Source of the DNA: Wenzhouxiangella sediminis
Lineage (GTDB): Bacteria; Pseudomonadota; Gammaproteobacteria; Xanthomonadales; Wenzhouxiangellaceae
Direction: 5' to 3'
Length of the DNA: 64,000 nt
Assembly (NCBI RefSeq): GCF_003410055.1
Contig: NZ_QUZK01000051.1
Coordinates: 49,765-113,764, forward strand
Positions 1 to 8,812 of the stretch are shown here, piece by piece; within the stretch, counting starts at the first letter, position 1, and every line of letters starts with the position of its first letter. The position numbers were made by a program, and so were the translations under genes. The notes beneath the pieces are model-generated. The model searched no databases. It saw nothing but the letters and a program-made list of their open reading frames with translations, and was not told where the DNA came from.

Positions 1-2
1 GA

Positions 3-1019
3 TCCGGACGGGATTTGGGCCATGCGGGGGGCACCCACCGCTGGGTGCGCGAACTCCAGGCACCGGGCGGCCGCGACTACCTGCTGATCATCTCGCGACC
101 GCCCCGACCTTTCCTTTTCCGCCTGTTCGGACCCTTCGGTCCACTGGGCCTGCTCGTCGTCGCGATTTTCATCAGCGGGTTGATCAGTTTCGCGCTGGCC
201 CGCTACATCGCCCGCCCGATGCAGCGCATGCGCGAAGCCGGCAGCGCGCTGGGCAGCGGCGACCTGGCCGCGCGCCTGCCCGGGCGGCTCACCCGAAGAC
301 GCGACGAGATCGGCGGCCTGGCCCGCGATTTCAACCGCATGGCCGACCAGCTGTCACAAATGATCAGCGGCCAGCAGCAGTTGCTGCGCGATGTCTCGCA
401 CGAACTGCGCTCGCCGCTGGCACGGATCCAGGTGGCGCTGTCGCTGGCCGAGCGCGACAACGATCCCCGCCACCTTGAACGGATCCGCGTCGAGGGCGAG
501 CGCCTGGACCTACTGGTCGGCGAAATTCTCGCCTATGCGCGGCTGCAGCATGCCGATCCGCTGGCGGATCGGACATTCGACCTGGTCGAGTGCGTTACCG
601 ATATCGTCGCCGACGCCCGCCTGGAAGGCCGGGCGCGAAAGGTCGGGGTCGAGTTCGAGGCCCCGGAGCGGCTGCCGGCCCAAGGCGATGAACAAGCCTT
701 GCGTCACGCCATCGAGAACGTGATTCGCAACGCCGTCCGCCACAGCCCCGCGGATGCCGTCGTGAACGTCGTGCTGCGACAGCATGGAGATCGAATCCGC
801 TTGCGGGTGACCGACCGGGGCCCGGGCGTCGATCCGGGCGACCTGCAACGAATCTTCGAACCCTTCGTGCGGCTCAGTCCGGGCCGGAGCGAATCCGGCG
901 TCGGCGGCGGAATCGGCCTGGCCATCGCCCGGGCGGCCGTGGAGCGGCACGGCGGCGAGATCATCGCCGAGAACGCGCCCGACGGCGGGCTGGTCGTCAC
1001 GCTGGACTTGCCGCAGTAG
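3..1019 (+). CDS. Sensor histidine kinase, CpxA-like, 5' end cut by window edge
   Basis: Inner-membrane two-component kinase. The frame is open to the left edge, so the start and most of the periplasmic sensor lie outside. Seen in order: the end of a periplasmic segment, one membrane helix (about residues 43-65 of the visible part, counting from the TTG at 15), a HAMP linker, a HisKA dimerisation helix with the phospho-acceptor His in SHELRSP (about residue 129), and a HATPase domain with the N-box (ENVIRNAVRHS) and a G-box (DRGPGVDPGDLQRIFEPF). This order is typical of CpxA/EnvZ-class kinases. The next gene downstream encodes a Spy/CpxP-like periplasmic protein, the classic partner and target of CpxA, which supports an envelope-stress role. 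The response regulator is presumably just upstream, off the window. The family is certain; the CpxA assignment is inference. Confidence 0.9.
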   Translation, partial: SGRDLGHAGGTHRWVRELQAPGGRDYLLIISRPPRPFLFRLFGPFGPLGLLVVAIFISGLISFALARYIARPMQRMREAGSALGSGDLAARLPGRLTRRRDEIGGLARDFNRMADQLSQMISGQQQLLRDVSHELRSPLARIQVALSLAERDNDPRHLERIRVEGERLDLLVGEILAYARLQHADPLADRTFDLVECVTDIVADARLEGRARKVGVEFEAPERLPAQGDEQALRHAIENVIRNAVRHSPADAVVNVVLRQHGDRIRLRVTDRGPGVDPGDLQRIFEPFVRLSPGRSESGVGGGIGLAIARAAVERHGGEIIAENAPDGGLVVTLDLPQ

Positions 1020-1138
1020 ACGTTTCTTGACACTTCGAACAACCGCTTGACCCAACTTGTCGCGCGCCGCGCGCAGACTGGAATCGTGATCGGACAACGT
1101 TCGGTCACGCCCCAAACCCGAACCATGGAGAAAGCGCA

Positions 1139-1705
1139 ATGATGACTTCCCGACTGACCAAAACCATCGCCGGCCTGGCCTTGCTCTGCCTGTCCTCGCT
1201 GGCTCTCGCCCGCGGCCCGGTGGACAACCTGGCCGAGCGGCTCGACCTGGATGAACAGCAGGTCGCGACGATCACCGCGCTGTTCGACGAGCACCGCGAC
1301 TACATGCACAACGAGATCCAGTGGCGCGACGCCGACGGCAATCCCGATCCGGAGGCCCGGGAACAAGTCCGCGCGGCCAGGGAAGCCCTGCACCAGGAGA
1401 TCCTGGCCGTGCTCGACGAGGAGCAGGCGGCCCGCTTCGAACAGATGAAGGAGCACCGGGAACGCCGCCATGCACGCGCAGGTCACGACAAGCGTCGCGG
1501 CAATCGCCTGGCCTATGCACTGGGCCAGCTCGACCTGAGCGACCAGCAAAAGGAGGCGATCCAGACCCTCATGGCCGAGCACCGAGCCGAGCGCATGCAC
1601 GAGCGCGGAGCGCTTCGATCCGAGCTGGCCTCGATCCTGACCGAGGAACAGCTGGCCGAACTCGAGACCATGCGCGAAGCGCATCGCGGACGCCGCAACC
1701 GCTGA
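1139..1705 (+). CDS. Spy/CpxP-family periplasmic protein with two LTxxQ-type repeats
   Basis: A 188-residue exported protein. Residues 1-24 form a signal peptide ending SLALA. The mature part is highly charged and helical and holds two copies of a Spy/CpxP unit: LDLDEQQVATITALFDEHR (about residue 35) with ILAVLDEEQAARFEQM, then LDLSDQQKEAIQTLMAEHR with LASILTEEQLAELETM. Spy and CpxP are periplasmic chaperones or modulators that report envelope damage. The gene lies 120 bp after a CpxA-like kinase on the same strand, so it is probably its regulatory target or feedback partner. The Glu/His/Arg-rich composition also resembles metal-responsive members (CnrX/ZraP type), so a metal-sensing role cannot be excluded. 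The start is an ATG preceded by a GGAG site. Confidence 0.82.
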   Translation: MMTSRLTKTIAGLALLCLSSLALARGPVDNLAERLDLDEQQVATITALFDEHRDYMHNEIQWRDADGNPDPEAREQVRAAREALHQEILAVLDEEQAARFEQMKEHRERRHARAGHDKRRGNRLAYALGQLDLSDQQKEAIQTLMAEHRAERMHERGALRSELASILTEEQLAELETMREAHRGRRNR

Positions 1706-1714
1706 ACGCGAACC

Positions 1715-1751
1715 GCGGGCTTCGCGCGTCCACTGGGCGTGCGAAGCCCGC
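1715..1751. terminator. Hairpin after the Spy-like gene
   Basis: An 11-bp perfect stem (GCGGGCTTCGC at 1715-1725 with its complement at 1741-1751) closes a 15-nt loop ten bases after the stop codon. No T-run follows, so it may be a weak or Rho-assisted terminator, or an mRNA-stabilising hairpin. Confidence 0.5.
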
Positions 1752-1802
1752 CGCATTCCCGATATGGATAATGGCCGGACACATTGTTTCGGGAGTTGAG
1801 GA

Positions 1803-2777
1803 ATGCGAGGGATTCAGATCACGGAATTCGGAAATCCGGCGGCCATCGGCGTCAGCGAATTGCCGCAGCCGCCCGAGCCGGGCCCGGGCGAGGTCCGTCT
1901 CGACGTCGGCGGCGTGGGTGTCGGCTTCTTCGACGGTCTCCTGATCCGCGGCGACTACCAGATCCGGCCCGAGCTGCCTTTCGTGCCCGGCAGTTCGATG
2001 GCGGGCACCGTCGAGTCGGTGGGTGAAGGCGTCGCTCATGTCAGGCCCGGCGACCGGGTCGCCGCTTTCGCCCTCCACGGCGGCCTGGCGGAGCAGGTGA
2101 CCCTGCCGGCTGCTTCCTGTGCGCCGCTGCCGCCGGACCTTGAGCCGGTGCAGGCCGCCAACTTCTTCATTTCCTGGGCCACGAGTCTCTTCGGCCTGCG
2201 CGAAATCGGCAACGTGAAGGAAGGTGAGACCGTCCTTGTTCTCGGCGCATCGGGAAGCACCGGCACCACGGCCATCGAGTGCGCCAGGGCGCTGGGAGCA
2301 AAGGTAATCGCCTGTGCCTCCAGCGAGGACAAGAGGAATCACTGCCTGACCCACGGGGCCGATGCCGTCGTGGACTACACGGCCGACGGCTGGCGCGACG
2401 AAGTCAAGGCAATCACCGGCAAGCGCGGCGTCGACATCGTCTACGATCCGGTCGGCGGCGATACCTCGGAGGCCGCATTGCGACTGCTGGCCCCCGGCGG
2501 ACGTTTCCTGGTCGTGGGCTTCGTCGCCGGCATGGCGAAGCTCCCGATGAACCTGCCGCTGCTCAAGCGCTGTTCCATCCACGGCGTCAACTGGGGCGGC
2601 ACGGTCATGGCCGATCCCACCGTGGTCCCGCCGGTCATCAAGACGCTGGCTGAATGGACCTTGTCGGGGCGGATCGATCCCACGCCGACCCGGGTCTATG
2701 ACCTGGCCGATGCCGGCCAGGCCTTCGAAGCACTGTTCGGCCGCACTTCGACCGGCAGCCTGGTCGTCAGGCCCTGA
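1803..2777 (+). CDS. NADPH:quinone oxidoreductase-type zinc-free MDR protein
   Basis: A 324-residue cytoplasmic medium-chain dehydrogenase/reductase of the quinone oxidoreductase (QOR/zeta-crystallin) branch, expected to reduce quinones or enones with NADPH. It has the N-terminal GroES-like domain (residues about 1-120, with PxxPGxxMAGTVE) and a Rossmann domain whose nucleotide-binding turn reads VLGASGSTGTTAIE (about residue 148). The zinc-ligand Cys/His set of alcohol dehydrogenases is absent. FDPVGGDTSEAALRLLAPGGRFLVVGF is typical of QOR proteins. The ATG at 1803 follows a GTTGAGGA ribosome site. It stands alone between two hairpin-like sequences, and nothing nearby names a substrate. Confidence 0.88.
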   Translation: MRGIQITEFGNPAAIGVSELPQPPEPGPGEVRLDVGGVGVGFFDGLLIRGDYQIRPELPFVPGSSMAGTVESVGEGVAHVRPGDRVAAFALHGGLAEQVTLPAASCAPLPPDLEPVQAANFFISWATSLFGLREIGNVKEGETVLVLGASGSTGTTAIECARALGAKVIACASSEDKRNHCLTHGADAVVDYTADGWRDEVKAITGKRGVDIVYDPVGGDTSEAALRLLAPGGRFLVVGFVAGMAKLPMNLPLLKRCSIHGVNWGGTVMADPTVVPPVIKTLAEWTLSGRIDPTPTRVYDLADAGQAFEALFGRTSTGSLVVRP

Positions 2778-2888
2778 GGCTTCACTGGCCCGCTCCGGGC
2801 CGGGGTCGAAACATGACTTCTGGCGCATGCCCTTGCCTGCGCCGGGAGTTTACAGTTTCCGGTCGAGTCAACAAAAACCGGGAAGACA

Positions 2889-4715
2889 ATGAAAAAATTC
2901 CTCAAGTGGGGCGGCGTCAGCCTGGCAGCCCTGATGCTCATCGGCGGCCTGCTGTTCGTCAATTTCTGGTACTTCAAGCCGCTTTCCATCGACTGGTTCT
3001 ACAGCCGGGCCTTCCTGAAGTTCAGCCTTCAGCAGCCCGAGATGCTCACTTCGCTGCGCATTCTCGACCAATTCGGCATTCGCGGCCACAACGCCGAGCT
3101 CGGCGACGCTTCGCCCGAGGCCGGCGAGGAAATGCTGGCCTACTGGCGCGACGAGTACGAAACCTTCCAGCGCTACGACCGCGCCGACTACGAGGGCCAG
3201 GGGCTGCTCTCCTACGACGTGTTCGACTTCTTCATGTCCAACCAGATGGCCGATGCCGACCGCTGGCGCTTCCACAATTTCCCGGTCAACCAGCTCTTCG
3301 GCGTGCAGAGCAACCTGCCCGACTTCATGGTGCAGCAACACGTCGTCGAGGACGAACTCGGCGCCGAGCACTACATTGCGCGCCTGAACCAGTTCGACGA
3401 GAAATTCGACGGCGTACTCGAAGGCCTGCGGATTCGCGAAGAGCGCGGCATCCTGCCGCCCTCCTTCGCCGTCACCAAGGTCATCGAGCAGATCGAGGGC
3501 TTCCTCGACAGCGCGCCCGAAGAACACCTGCTGGTGTCCAGCCTCGACGGGAAAATGAACGAGATCGACGAGGCCGAGCTCGAAGCCGCACGCCGCGAAG
3601 AACTGCATGCGCAGGCCGTCGAGGCGGTCGAGCGCTCGGTCTACCCGGCTTATGAAGACCTGCTCGCCTATCTGCGCGAGCTTGAGCCCAAGGCCACCAG
3701 CAACGGCGGCGTCTGGCGACTGCCCGACGGCGACGCCTTCTACCAGCAGGCGATTCGCCAGCACACGACGACCGATATGACGGCCGAGGAGATCCACGAG
3801 ATCGGCCTGGCCGAGGTCGAGCGAATCGGTCGTGAGATGGACGCCATCCTGCGCGCCGAGGGCCTGACCGAGGGCACCATCGGCGAGCGCGTGCAGCAAC
3901 TGGCCAAGCGGCCGGACCAGCTCTACCCCGACACCGAAGCCGGCCGGGAACAGATCCTGGCCGACTACCAGGCGATCCTCGACGAGATCGATCCGGCGAT
4001 GGACGAGTATTTCAACCTGCGGCCCGAGACCGGCGTCGAAGTCAAGCGCGTGCCGGAATTCGCCGAGGAAACCTCGGCCGGCGCCTATTATCAGCGCCCG
4101 TCCCTGGACGGCAAGCGCAAGGGTACGTTCTTCGCCAACCTGCGCGATGTCTCCGAAGTGCCGAAGTTCGGCATGCGCACCCTCGCCTATCACGAGGGCA
4201 TCCCCGGCCACCACTTCCAGATCGCCATCACCCAGCAGCTCGAGGGCATCCCCATGTTCCGGCGCCTGGTGCCCTTCACCGCCTACTCCGAAGGCTGGGC
4301 GCTCTACACCGAGCGTCTGGCCTGGGAGATCGGATTCCAGGACGACCCGCTCGACAACCTCGGACGCCTCCAGGCCGAGATGTTCCGCGCCGTCCGCCTG
4401 GTGGTCGACACCGGCATGCACCACAAGCGCTGGACGCGCGAGGAGGCCATCGACTACATGCTGGCCAACACCGGCATGGGCCAAGGCGAAGTCACCGCCG
4501 AGATCGAGCGCTACCTGGTCATGCCGGGCCAGGCGCTGTCCTACAAGGTCGGCATGATGAAGATCCTGGAGCTGCGCGAACGGGCCCGTCGCGAACTGGG
4601 CGAGGACTTCAGCCTGCCCGAATTCCACGACCAGGTGCTCGGCAACGGCGCCCTGCCCCTGACGCTTCTCGAGCGCGTCGTCGACGACTGGATCGAGCGC
4701 AAGCGCGCAGCCTGA
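2889..4715 (+). CDS. DUF885-family metallopeptidase-like protein, membrane-anchored
   Basis: A 608-residue protein of the DUF885 family. An N-terminal helix (about residues 8-28, lysines before it) acts as a signal anchor, so the body is probably periplasmic. The family signature HEGIPGHH lies at about residues 435-442, followed by a SEGWALYTERL motif about 35 residues later; together these form the predicted zinc site (HExxxH plus Glu). Members are proposed peptidases; some bacterial homologues are annotated as dipeptidyl carboxypeptidase-like or lipoproteins. The size is normal for the family. A GGGAAG site precedes the ATG. The substrate is unknown and the neighbours give no hint. Family confidence is high, activity is inferred. 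Confidence 0.88.
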   Translation: MKKFLKWGGVSLAALMLIGGLLFVNFWYFKPLSIDWFYSRAFLKFSLQQPEMLTSLRILDQFGIRGHNAELGDASPEAGEEMLAYWRDEYETFQRYDRADYEGQGLLSYDVFDFFMSNQMADADRWRFHNFPVNQLFGVQSNLPDFMVQQHVVEDELGAEHYIARLNQFDEKFDGVLEGLRIREERGILPPSFAVTKVIEQIEGFLDSAPEEHLLVSSLDGKMNEIDEAELEAARREELHAQAVEAVERSVYPAYEDLLAYLRELEPKATSNGGVWRLPDGDAFYQQAIRQHTTTDMTAEEIHEIGLAEVERIGREMDAILRAEGLTEGTIGERVQQLAKRPDQLYPDTEAGREQILADYQAILDEIDPAMDEYFNLRPETGVEVKRVPEFAEETSAGAYYQRPSLDGKRKGTFFANLRDVSEVPKFGMRTLAYHEGIPGHHFQIAITQQLEGIPMFRRLVPFTAYSEGWALYTERLAWEIGFQDDPLDNLGRLQAEMFRAVRLVVDTGMHHKRWTREEAIDYMLANTGMGQGEVTAEIERYLVMPGQALSYKVGMMKILELRERARRELGEDFSLPEFHDQVLGNGALPLTLLERVVDDWIERKRAA

Positions 4716-4724
4716 CGACGACCT

Positions 4725-4753
4725 GCCGCTCGCTCCGTCAAGGGGCGAGCGGC
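4725..4753. terminator. Hairpin after the DUF885 gene
   Basis: A 9-bp perfect stem (GCCGCTCGC at 4725-4733 with GCGAGCGGC at 4745-4753) and an 11-nt loop directly after the DUF885 stop codon. It has no T-run, so termination efficiency is uncertain. Confidence 0.45.
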
Positions 4754-4802
4754 GGAACAGGCGTACACTGGGATACGAGGGGAGTCTTACCAGGAGTCAC
4801 CC

Positions 4803-5081
4803 ATGCAAGCACGCATGACGAAAGCACTACTGATCGGGGCCGCCGCACTGCTGGCAGCAGGCTGCGCGACCTCGCCCCCGAGCGCGGTCGAACTGGCGCA
4901 GGATACGCCCTGGTGGGAGTCGGCCGGGCCTTGCCGAATCTGGGTGCCGATCCAACCTCAACCGGGCCGGACACCGGCCTGGGATCCCGGCCCGTCCACC
5001 TCAAGAATGTCGAACACCGGCGATTGCCGGGCGCTTCAGGCCGCCTTGCCGGACGGAGCGGTCCTGATCGGTACTCGCTGA
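4803..5081 (+). CDS. Small putative lipoprotein
   Basis: A 92-residue protein with a clear lipoprotein signal: positively charged start (MQARMTKAL), a hydrophobic stretch, and lipobox LLAAGC ending at Cys21. The mature part is short, proline-rich and has two further cysteines (GPCRIW and GDCRAL) that could form a disulphide. It would be anchored in the inner or outer membrane; residue +2 is Ala, not Asp, which favours the outer membrane. A GGAG ribosome site precedes the ATG. I recognise no family. It converges with the lipase gene across an 80-bp GC-rich gap holding a short CGGGGC/GCCCCG hairpin. Confidence 0.68.
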   Translation: MQARMTKALLIGAAALLAAGCATSPPSAVELAQDTPWWESAGPCRIWVPIQPQPGRTPAWDPGPSTSRMSNTGDCRALQAALPDGAVLIGTR

Positions 5082-5159
5082 GCCTCGCGGACACGCGCGC
5101 TATTTGCGTAGCCGCTCGTCCCAAGCCGGGGCGAGCCGCCCCGACCCGGGCGGGGGCGA

Positions 5160-5855
5160 TTAGTCGACCAGGTCGACCTGGAAACCGGCCGTGTAGGCCT
5201 GGAGGCCGAAATGGCCATAGGGGAAGCTGTAGCTTGCATCTTCGCCCGAGATCCGCGAGCTGTGGACGCCACCCACCGTGCACACGCCGGTCGTGCAGAC
5301 GACCTGGTCCGACCAGGACTTGATCGAGTAGACGCGATTGCCGAGCGGCTTGCCGTCGAGCCAATCGAGGAAGGGGCTGCCAACCGACAATCCCCAGTAG
5401 CCGCAGGTACTGTTCCAGACGTTCCAGGGATAGGTGCCGCAGGTCCACAAGCCGCGAAAGGCGCCGGCCACACCGACGAACGCATCCACGTCGTCGGCCA
5501 GGCCGTAGTCGACGACCTGTTTGGCCGCCAGCGTTGCACCCATGGAGTGACCGATGATGTCGATCTTGCCCGAGCAGGACACAGCCAACGCTTCGACGAT
5601 GGCGTCGACCACCGGTTCCTCTTCGCTCCCGCTGTGGTTGTTGCAGGCCGCGCAGGTCTTGCTTCCCCAGTCCGGCCGCTGGATTTCACCGGCTGCATAA
5701 CCCGATGCAAGCAACTCGCCGTAAGTCTCGCTCCAGTCTCCCGGTGATCCGGCATTGCCGTGAACCAGCACGACGGCGTCCTTGCAGGCCAGGGCGGGGC
5801 CGGCCGCCAGGGCCAGCAGGCCCAGCGCCAGCAGGCTGATCGATCGATACTTCAT
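5160..5855 (-). CDS. Secreted lipase/esterase, alpha/beta hydrolase
   Basis: A 231-residue exported alpha/beta hydrolase. A signal peptide (MKYRSISLLALGLLALAAGPALA) is followed at once by VVLVHGNAGS, the oxyanion-hole HG motif. The nucleophile elbow is GHSMG (about residue 100). An Asp (WSDQVV) and a His (YGHFGL) downstream can complete the triad. The plan matches compact class 2 lipases such as Bacillus lipase A and related secreted triacylglycerol lipases. Eight to nine Cys residues suggest disulphides. A longer reading of the frame exists upstream, but the signal peptide fixes the start at 5855. It is divergent from the sodium symporter gene. Confidence 0.85.
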   Translation of the reverse strand: MKYRSISLLALGLLALAAGPALACKDAVVLVHGNAGSPGDWSETYGELLASGYAAGEIQRPDWGSKTCAACNNHSGSEEEPVVDAIVEALAVSCSGKIDIIGHSMGATLAAKQVVDYGLADDVDAFVGVAGAFRGLWTCGTYPWNVWNSTCGYWGLSVGSPFLDWLDGKPLGNRVYSIKSWSDQVVCTTGVCTVGGVHSSRISGEDASYSFPYGHFGLQAYTAGFQVDLVD

Positions 5856-5990
5856 AGCGCTCTCCCTCGATTGAGTTCCACGACAGCTTCGCGCCGCCCG
5901 CCCGCTTCGCTCAATTGGACCAAAGGGAGGGGTGGAGCGTGTACTCTGAAAGAAAAGCGCGGGCGACGACGCCCTACCCGGATCCCGATC

Positions 5991-7439
5991 ATGCCCGACC
6001 TCCAAATCGCCGTACTCGTCACTTACTTCATCGTGATCTTCGGGGTGGGCGTCTACGCCACCCGATTCATCGACGACACGACCGACTTCCTTCTGGCCGG
6101 CCGCCGCCTGGGGCTGCTGCTGGCCACGGCGACGCTCTGTGCGACCCACTTCGGCGGCGGCTTCGTCATGGGCTCGGGCGAATGGGGTTTCGACTTCGGG
6201 CTGACCGGCATGGCCTATGCGGCCGGCGTCGGGCTTTCGCTGATCGTCCTCGGCCTGGTCGCGGCGCGCCGCATGCGGCAGCTGGCCATGTTCACGGTGC
6301 CCGACTACCTGGCGTTGCGCTACAACAGCCAGGTCGTACGCGTGCTGGGCGCCGTGCTTTCGCTGGTGGCCATCATCGGCATCATCGGTGCCCAGGTCTG
6401 GGCGGCGCAGGGCGCGCTGTCGATCGTCGGCCTGGATCCGACCTGGGCGGCCATTGCCGCCACCGGGCTGTTCATCGTCTACACCGCGCTTTCGGGTCTG
6501 TGGGGTGTGACACTGACCGACGCCGTACAGCTTGCAATCATCTTCGTCGGGGTGCCGGTTGCCGCGGTCATGGCGCTCGGTGAAGCAGGCGGCCTCGAGG
6601 GCATCCGGGCGGGCATCGAAGGCCTGGACCTGTCCGTGTCCACCGACGCCTTCTTTCACCCGCTCGGTGCGGGCCTGGGCATGGTGCTCGCCGCCATCGT
6701 ACCCACCATGATGTACACCCTGATCGGCCAGGACTTTTACCAGCGCCTGTTCGCCGCCCGCGACGCGAACACCGCGCGGCGAGCGGCCGTCCTGGCCGGG
6801 GTGTTGCTGGTGTTGTTCGCTGTCTTTCCCGTGATCACCGGCATGGCCGCCCGGGCCCTGTTCGGCGGCGAGATCGAGGCCGCCCAGGCCATTCCGAAAC
6901 TGATCACCGAAGTCCTGCCGTCGGCGGCCGCGGCGATCGTGATCGCGGCCATCGTCGGCGCAATCATGTCGACGGCCGACTCACTCTTGATGGCGGGCAC
7001 GGCCCACGTGACCAACGACCTCTACGTGCAGCTCATCAACCCTGAGGCCGAACGGAACAACCGCCGCCTACTCCTCATCTCTCGCATCGTCACCGTCATC
7101 ATAGGCGTGCTGGCGCTGTGGATGGCCCTGGCCTTCGAGGCGATCATCGACCTGCTGTTGATGTCGTATACGCTTTATGCAGCCGGCGTGTTCATACCGG
7201 TCGTGCTCGGCCTTTACTGGCAACGCGGGAATGCTGCCGGGGCCATCGCCGGGATCCTCGGCGGCTCCGGTCTGGGCGTAGCGGGAGAACTCGACTGGAT
7301 CGAGCTGTCGAGCCTGCCGTTGATCGGTGGATTCCCGGTTATCGCTACGGGTGCACTGGCCTCGCTGCTGCTGTACGTCGTGGTTTCCCTGATAACGCCG
7401 CCGGGCGCTCGCGACCCGGCCCTGGATGACGTGGGCTGA
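5991..7439 (+). CDS. Sodium:solute symporter (SSS family)
   Basis: A 482-residue inner-membrane transporter with about 13 hydrophobic helices. The N-terminus (FGVGVYATRFIDDTTDFLLAGRRLG) matches the SSS family, where FLLAGR-type text follows the first helix. The sodium-binding region around the second and ninth helices is seen as THFGGGFVMGSGEWGF and GAIMSTADSLLMAGTAHVTNDLY, the latter a family hallmark. Members co-transport Na+ with proline, pantothenate, sugars or acids; the substrate cannot be told here. The frame is open upstream, but the ATG at 5991 is where family similarity begins. No operon partner is apparent; the macA-like gene follows after 116 bp. Confidence 0.9.
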   Translation: MPDLQIAVLVTYFIVIFGVGVYATRFIDDTTDFLLAGRRLGLLLATATLCATHFGGGFVMGSGEWGFDFGLTGMAYAAGVGLSLIVLGLVAARRMRQLAMFTVPDYLALRYNSQVVRVLGAVLSLVAIIGIIGAQVWAAQGALSIVGLDPTWAAIAATGLFIVYTALSGLWGVTLTDAVQLAIIFVGVPVAAVMALGEAGGLEGIRAGIEGLDLSVSTDAFFHPLGAGLGMVLAAIVPTMMYTLIGQDFYQRLFAARDANTARRAAVLAGVLLVLFAVFPVITGMAARALFGGEIEAAQAIPKLITEVLPSAAAAIVIAAIVGAIMSTADSLLMAGTAHVTNDLYVQLINPEAERNNRRLLLISRIVTVIIGVLALWMALAFEAIIDLLLMSYTLYAAGVFIPVVLGLYWQRGNAAGAIAGILGGSGLGVAGELDWIELSSLPLIGGFPVIATGALASLLLYVVVSLITPPGARDPALDDVG

Positions 7440-7555
7440 TCGCAAGGCGGGTGTATACTCGCGCGTGCAGGCATTGGCGCGGTGGAGGCGATCGCCCCGG
7501 ATCGTCACGGTCCTGAGCACGCCATCTTCCAGAAGCATCTCACCGGAGCAAGACC

Positions 7556-8800
7556 ATGAGCGTCTCGCACGAACCGGCTCCCGACGACATGGCCGACGAG
7601 GTTCGCTCGGCGATCCGCTCGCAACAGCGCCGCGGTTGGATCGGCAAGCTGGCCTGGATATTGACCGCTGTCGTCCTCCTTGCATTCATCACCTGGTGGC
7701 TGTGGCCCCACGAGGAGTCGATCGAATGGCAGGCCCAGGTCATCGATCGCGGCGACATGCTGCTCACGGCGACCGCCACCGGAAACCTCGAACCGCGGCG
7801 GGAAGTCACGGTGGGCGCCGAAATCTCCGGCCTGATTCGCGAAGTGAATGTCGACGAGAACGACAGGGTCGCCGTCGGCGATGTCCTTGCGCGATTCGAC
7901 ACCGAGGAGCTCGAGGTGAGCCTGGCGCAGGCGCAAGCGCGGCTGGCGCTGGCAAGGGCCTCGGTGGTGGAGGCCGAGGCCACGCTGGAGGAATCCCGGG
8001 CAAATGAACGACGACTGACCAACCTGGTCGAACGCAATGTCGCCTCGCGCGCAGAACTCGACGCGGCCAGTGCCGCGGTCAAGCGAGCGGCTGCCCGAAT
8101 CGACTCGACACAGGCTTCGGTGCGCGAGGCCGAGGCCTCGGTTTCAGCCGCCCGTACCCGCCTGGACAAGGCCGTCATTACCTCCCCGATCAACGGCGTC
8201 GTGCTCAAGCGCGATGTCGAACCCGGCAACACGGTGGCGGCCAGTTTCCAGGCGCCCGAACTCTTCGTCCTGGCCGAGGACCTGCGCGAAATGGAGCTGC
8301 ACGTCTCGGTCGACGAGGCGGACGTGGGCCTGATCGAGGCAGGCCAACCGGCAAGCTTCACCGTCGACGCCTGGCCGGGCCGCGAGTTCGAGGCTCACGT
8401 GCTGCGGGTCTTCCTGTACCCGAACATCGAAAGCAACGTGGTCACCTACACCACGGTGCTGGATGTCGACAACAGCGACGAGAGCCTCCTGCCGGGCATG
8501 ACCGCCACGGCTACGATCACGACGGGAACACGCGAGGACATCGTCCGGATTCCCAACGCCGCGCTTCGTTTCCAGCCGCCGGCAGAACAGGTCGGCGGCG
8601 GCATGCTTTCGGGGCCACCCGGGATGATGCGCAGCGGGTCAGGCGCGACCGGGAGTGCGGTCTGGCTCTTGCGAAACGGCCAACCCGAAAGAGTCCCGGT
8701 GCGAACCGGGCATACCGACGGCCTGTATACGGAAGTGCTCGGCGAGGCTGTATTGGCCGGCGACCGGGTCATCGTCGGCCTGGTCCGCTCGGACAGCTGA
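7556..8800 (+). CDS. macA: MacA-like periplasmic adaptor (membrane fusion protein)
   Basis: A 414-residue membrane-fusion protein that links an inner-membrane MacB-type ABC pump to an outer-membrane TolC channel. One N-terminal helix (about residues 32-50, with WW at the end) anchors it. Then follow the barrel-sandwich half-motif (GNLEPRREVTVGAEISGLIREV), a long coiled coil of about 100 residues rich in Ala/Glu/Arg (LAQAQARLALARASVVEAEATLEE), the returning lipoyl half (ITSPINGVVLKRDVEPGNTV) and a beta-barrel. A TolC-family gene is not in the window. It is followed within 12 bp by the ATPase gene, so the three genes form one operon. The symbol is by family resemblance. Confidence 0.88.
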   Translation: MSVSHEPAPDDMADEVRSAIRSQQRRGWIGKLAWILTAVVLLAFITWWLWPHEESIEWQAQVIDRGDMLLTATATGNLEPRREVTVGAEISGLIREVNVDENDRVAVGDVLARFDTEELEVSLAQAQARLALARASVVEAEATLEESRANERRLTNLVERNVASRAELDAASAAVKRAAARIDSTQASVREAEASVSAARTRLDKAVITSPINGVVLKRDVEPGNTVAASFQAPELFVLAEDLREMELHVSVDEADVGLIEAGQPASFTVDAWPGREFEAHVLRVFLYPNIESNVVTYTTVLDVDNSDESLLPGMTATATITTGTREDIVRIPNAALRFQPPAEQVGGGMLSGPPGMMRSGSGATGSAVWLLRNGQPERVPVRTGHTDGLYTEVLGEAVLAGDRVIVGLVRSDS

Positions 8801-8812
8801 TTCGCGCCGCCC

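Noticed and set aside
2868..4628. 586-residue minus-strand frame over the DUF885 gene
   Set aside because: Antisense shadow; the plus-strand protein has clear family motifs (HEGIPGHH).
5856..6659. N-terminal extension of the lipase frame
   Set aside because: It overlaps the symporter gene in reverse, and a clear signal peptide sets the start at 5855.
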